Shown here piece by piece: positions 62,247 through 64,000 of a DNA stretch of 64,000 nt. Source of the DNA: Nocardioides albertanoniae (GTDB taxonomy: Bacteria; Actinomycetota; Actinomycetes; Propionibacteriales; Nocardioidaceae); the NCBI RefSeq assembly GCF_006716315.1, contig NZ_VFOV01000001.1, positions 2,620,501 to 2,684,500 of the forward strand, in the 5' to 3' direction. Below the pieces are notes generated by a model. It had not been told where the DNA came from. It made no database searches and saw nothing but the letters and a program-made list of their open reading frames with translations. A program made the position numbers and the translations under genes. Numbering within the stretch: position 1 is the stretch's first letter; every line of letters starts with the position of its first letter.

Positions 62247-62581
62247 CGGTCCTCCTGGTGCTGCGGGTCGGTGACGAACCGTTCGAGGCGGTCGGTCCGC
62301 TGCTCCCAGACCTCGCGCTGCTCGGCGAGCCAGTCGTCGACGAGCGAGAGCCGGTCGCGATCGAGCGTGCACGTGCGTACGCGGCCTGACTTGCGCGTGT
62401 GGATCAGCCCGCTGGACTCGAGGACCCGCACGTGCTTCATGAACGACGGCAGCGTGATGGCGAACGGCTCGGCCAGGGACCCCACGCTCGCCGGCCCCGC
62501 CCCGAGCTGCCTGATCACAGCACGTCTGGTCGGGTCCGCCAAGGCGGCGAACACATCCCCCACACTGCTTTGGTTAGCCAT
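62243..62581 (-). CDS. ArsR family transcriptional regulator
   Basis: A 112-residue winged-helix repressor. DVFAALADPTRRAVIRQLGAGPASVGSLAEPFAITLPSFMKHVRVLESSGLIHTRKSGRVRTCTLD is typical of the non-metal ArsR group linked to SRPBCC genes; no metal-binding cysteine pair is visible. The promoter is AT-rich with CATACT as a -10 box and TTGCGC 18 bases upstream as a -35. Repeats GGGAAAGTAT (62584-62593) and GGGAAAAGTAT (62619-62629) on the plus strand are possible operators. Confidence 0.85.
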   Translation of the reverse strand: MANQSSVGDVFAALADPTRRAVIRQLGAGPASVGSLAEPFAITLPSFMKHVRVLESSGLIHTRKSGRVRTCTLDRDRLSLVDDWLAEQREVWEQRTDRLERFVTDPQHQEDR

Positions 62582-62583
62582 GA

Positions 62584-62629
62584 GGGAAAGTATGCTCGCG
62601 GGAATTTACTTAGCGCAAGGGAAAAGTAT
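62584..62629. promoter_or_regulatory. arsR promoter with direct repeats
   Basis: GGGAAAGTAT (62584-62593) and GGGAAAAGTAT (62619-62629) flank the predicted arsR promoter. The stretch is the most AT-rich in this part of the window and overlaps the 3' end of the upstream hydrolase gene. Self-repression by ArsR is likely. Confidence 0.5.
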
Positions 62630-63512
62630 TTTCCGCTCGCGCATCTCGCGCGTCAGGCGCCGAGGTGCTGGGCTGCGTGGCGTCGAGCACGACGTCTGGG
62701 TGCGTCCACAGCAGCGCCCCGCCGGCGTCCGGGATCAGGGTCCGTCGCGCTCCCGGGATCCTCGAGGCGAGGGTCACGCCTTGATCCGGTGAATGGGTGC
62801 CATCGAGCGCTCCGTAGAGCACGGTGACCGGACAGGAGATCCGGGACAGGTCGATCGGCCAGGCCGCCATGGCTGCCATGGTGTCCACGACATAGCCCGC
62901 CCCCTCGTTCGCGAAGCCCTGCTCGAGGGCAGCGGTGAATCGGCGGGCGAAGTCCGGCTCGGAGTAGACCGCGCGGTCGCTGGGATCCGAGCCGTCCAGG
63001 ATCATCGCGCGCAGCGAGTCCGCAGTGAAGGAACCCAGCAGCTCGCGCGCCCGCATCGGATGCTGCGCGACGAGATCGGGCAGCATCCGCGCACTCGCGG
63101 GCAGCAGCGCGCGCACAGCGGGATGGGCGACCTCGTCGGCCGCGGAGACCAGCACGAGCACACTCGCCCACCCCCGCTCGGCGGCCGCCAGACCGAAGAG
63201 GCCACCTTGAGAGTTCGCGACAACTGGCACCGGGAGACTCTCCTCACCGAGCACGCCGGCGAGGAAGGTGCGGTAGTCGTCGGCTGTGGACGCCACGGTG
63301 CGATCGGGGTCGGGCGTGGATCCGCCCATGCCCGGACGATCCATCGTGATCAGGCGTACGCCGCGGGCGTCGAGCAGATCTTCGCCAAAGCTCATCTCCC
63401 GACCGGTCGCAGCTCCGGCGAGATACAGAACCGGGCGCCCGTCAACAGGGCCGTAGCTCGTCCCCGTGAGCGTGCACCCATTCGCTGCAACAGCAAGCGA
63501 AGCAGAAGTCAT
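62610..63512 (-). CDS. Alpha/beta hydrolase
   Basis: A 300-residue alpha/beta hydrolase. The nucleophile elbow is VANSQGGLFGLAA (Ser near residue 110), preceded by GVRLITMDRPGMGGSTPDP (the strand-3/oxyanion region), and the acid residue is probably in PVTVLYGALDGTHSPDQ with a late His. TATGCT (63519-63524 on this strand) lies six to seven bases before ATG 63512, so the mRNA is probably leaderless. The substrate cannot be predicted. Confidence 0.8.
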   Translation of the reverse strand: MTSASLAVAANGCTLTGTSYGPVDGRPVLYLAGAATGREMSFGEDLLDARGVRLITMDRPGMGGSTPDPDRTVASTADDYRTFLAGVLGEESLPVPVVANSQGGLFGLAAAERGWASVLVLVSAADEVAHPAVRALLPASARMLPDLVAQHPMRARELLGSFTADSLRAMILDGSDPSDRAVYSEPDFARRFTAALEQGFANEGAGYVVDTMAAMAAWPIDLSRISCPVTVLYGALDGTHSPDQGVTLASRIPGARRTLIPDAGGALLWTHPDVVLDATQPSTSAPDARDARAENTFPLR

Positions 63513-63573
63513 AGCCTCAGCATAGGTAAAGGAATCGAGCCGACGGATCGCGTCACGCGGGCCCGAAACGACG

Positions 63574-63608
63574 AAGTCCAGGTGAGAAACGGTTCTCCAC
63601 CTGGACTT
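63574..63608 (-). terminator. Terminator-like hairpin after the tRNA fragment
   Basis: AAGTCCAGGTGAGAA (63574-63588) pairs with 63593-63608 apart from one bulged base. It follows the tRNA-Pro fragment on the minus strand, the usual position of a tRNA gene terminator. Confidence 0.65.
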
Positions 63609-63613
63609 ATACG

Positions 63614-63648
63614 TCGGGCTGACAGGATCTGAACCTGCGGCCCCTTGG
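63614..63648 (-). pseudogene. 3' half of a tRNA-Pro gene
   Basis: On the minus strand the sequence runs from the 3' side of the anticodon stem (CCAAG) through variable loop GGGCC, a perfect T arm (GCAGG, TTCAGAT, CCTGT with one G-T pair), acceptor strand CAGCCCG and discriminator A. It resembles the 3' half of actinobacterial tRNA-Pro. The upstream side has no D arm, anticodon or matching acceptor strand. Such halves are typical attachment sites left by integrative elements. Confidence 0.6.
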
Positions 63649-63907
63649 CGCATTCGGGATCCTGCCGAGTGGTGCTCGGTAGGCCGGGTCCAACAGTGTT
63701 CGTGCTGGTCAGCGCGCACTCGGCGCGCCCTGTCCTCACCGATCGTAGCCCACTGGTACTGACGGGTGCAGCCTCAATCTGGTGGGCTCGTGGTGCCCGA
63801 TTCGAACCAGGCGTCGCGCAAGCAGCGAAGGCGGGTCTGCCTTGGAGAACTCAGGCGGCGCCACTCATTAGTCCAACGGACAAGATTGCGGCTCGATACC
63901 GAGCCTC

Positions 63908-64000
63908 TCACCAGACGTAGAAACCTTTCCCGCCCTTCCGCCCCAGCTCTCCGGCAGCGACCTTGTCGCGCAGGATTGCTGGCGGGTCGAACCTCGGCCC
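63908..64000 (-). CDS. 3-hydroxyacyl-CoA dehydrogenase, C-terminal end
   Basis: The last 30 residues of a protein that runs off the window. The ending LGRKGGKGFYVW and the preceding PPAILRDKVAAGEL are the usual C terminus of 3-hydroxyacyl-CoA dehydrogenases (NAD-dependent, fatty acid or phenylacetate degradation). The TGA is at 63908-63910. The rest of the gene lies beyond 64,000. Confidence 0.75.
   Translation of the reverse strand, partial: GPRFDPPAILRDKVAAGELGRKGGKGFYVW

Larger units (their letters stand above)
63513..63907. other. 395-bp gap with a hairpin and a tRNA-Pro fragment
   Basis: No coding frame here has a credible start, ribosome site and family match. The left part carries the hydrolase promoter, a strong hairpin (63574-63608) and a tRNA-Pro 3' half (63614-63648). 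The right part (63720-63907) has a T-loop-like GGTTCGAATC on the minus strand near 63801-63810 but no pairing stem. I see no further gene. Confidence 0.7.

Noticed and set aside
63780..63880. Second tRNA gene on the minus strand
   Set aside because: A T-loop-like GGTTCGAATC is present but the T stem does not pair and no acceptor partner exists.

Overview
This is chromosomal DNA of a high-GC Gram-positive actinobacterium. The evidence is G/C at nearly every third codon position, many GTG starts, many apparently leaderless genes with a TANNNT -10 box about 7 bases before the start codon, F420-dependent enzymes, and a gcvH-garA-merR-nuclease-merR-gcvP block in the order known from Mycobacterium and Corynebacterium. 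The overall gene mix looks like Nocardioides or a relative (Nocardioidaceae), but that genus call is an inference. Nearly all of the window is coding and there is no obvious prophage or transposon.

Region by region. 0-3 kb: small membrane proteins, a XerC/D-type tyrosine recombinase with a dif-like site three bases after its stop codon, then a leader-peptide-controlled GNAT acetyltransferase. 3-6.2 kb: an aminoglycoside/macrolide-type phosphotransferase, membrane proteins and the azlCD exporter. 6.2-13 kb: a carboxyltransferase, then a LysR regulator divergent from a five-gene operon pxpA - biotin carrier - biotin carboxylase - pxpB - pxpC, which together resemble a split urea-carboxylase-type machine joined to a 5-oxoprolinase subunit. 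13-20.3 kb: two DoxX-like paralogues, an F420 oxidoreductase, an MFS exporter, an HxlR regulator, a secreted S37 peptidase, a PPOX-type enzyme, a cysteine-free HesB-like protein and a MauE-like protein. 20.3-31.3 kb: a GNAT enzyme, a lipoprotein cyclophilin, a SoxR - SDR - QueA-like block bracketed by two copies of one palindromic repeat, an OsmC protein, aminopeptidase N and SbcCD.

31.4-41.2 kb is the conserved actinobacterial block: gcvP behind a glycine riboswitch, two MerR regulators, a DUF151 nuclease, the FHA protein GarA/OdhI, gcvH, two DUF881 proteins around a small DUF1290 protein, and a CDP-alcohol phosphatidyltransferase-like protein with a degraded active-site motif. It joins glycine cleavage, 2-oxoglutarate control and envelope or division functions. 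A shared dyad CCCTCA-N9-TGAGGG in front of garA and in front of the distal merR suggests common MerR control. 41.3-48.8 kb: two CNNM/CorC-type membrane proteins, a Tat-exported cholesterol-oxidase-like GMC enzyme, a gamma-glutamyltransferase and a Ca2+/H+ antiporter.

48.8-54.4 kb: a condensin-like operon jetA-jetB-jetC (MksFEB/Wadjet) with no jetD nuclease gene beside it. 54.5-64 kb: a lipoprotein L,D-transpeptidase; a GntR-TetR fusion regulator divergent from a TetX-like monooxygenase and a membrane protein; a TetR/SDR pair with two clear operators; an ArsR-SRPBCC-RibD-type operon; a hydrolase; a tRNA-Pro 3' fragment that may be an old attachment site; and the C-terminus of a 3-hydroxyacyl-CoA dehydrogenase at the edge. 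The strongest candidates for new biology are the recombinase/dif pair, the ermC-like leader in front of the acetyltransferase, the biotin-dependent pxp operon, the JetABC operon without JetD, and the repeat-bracketed SoxR/QueA-like cassette.
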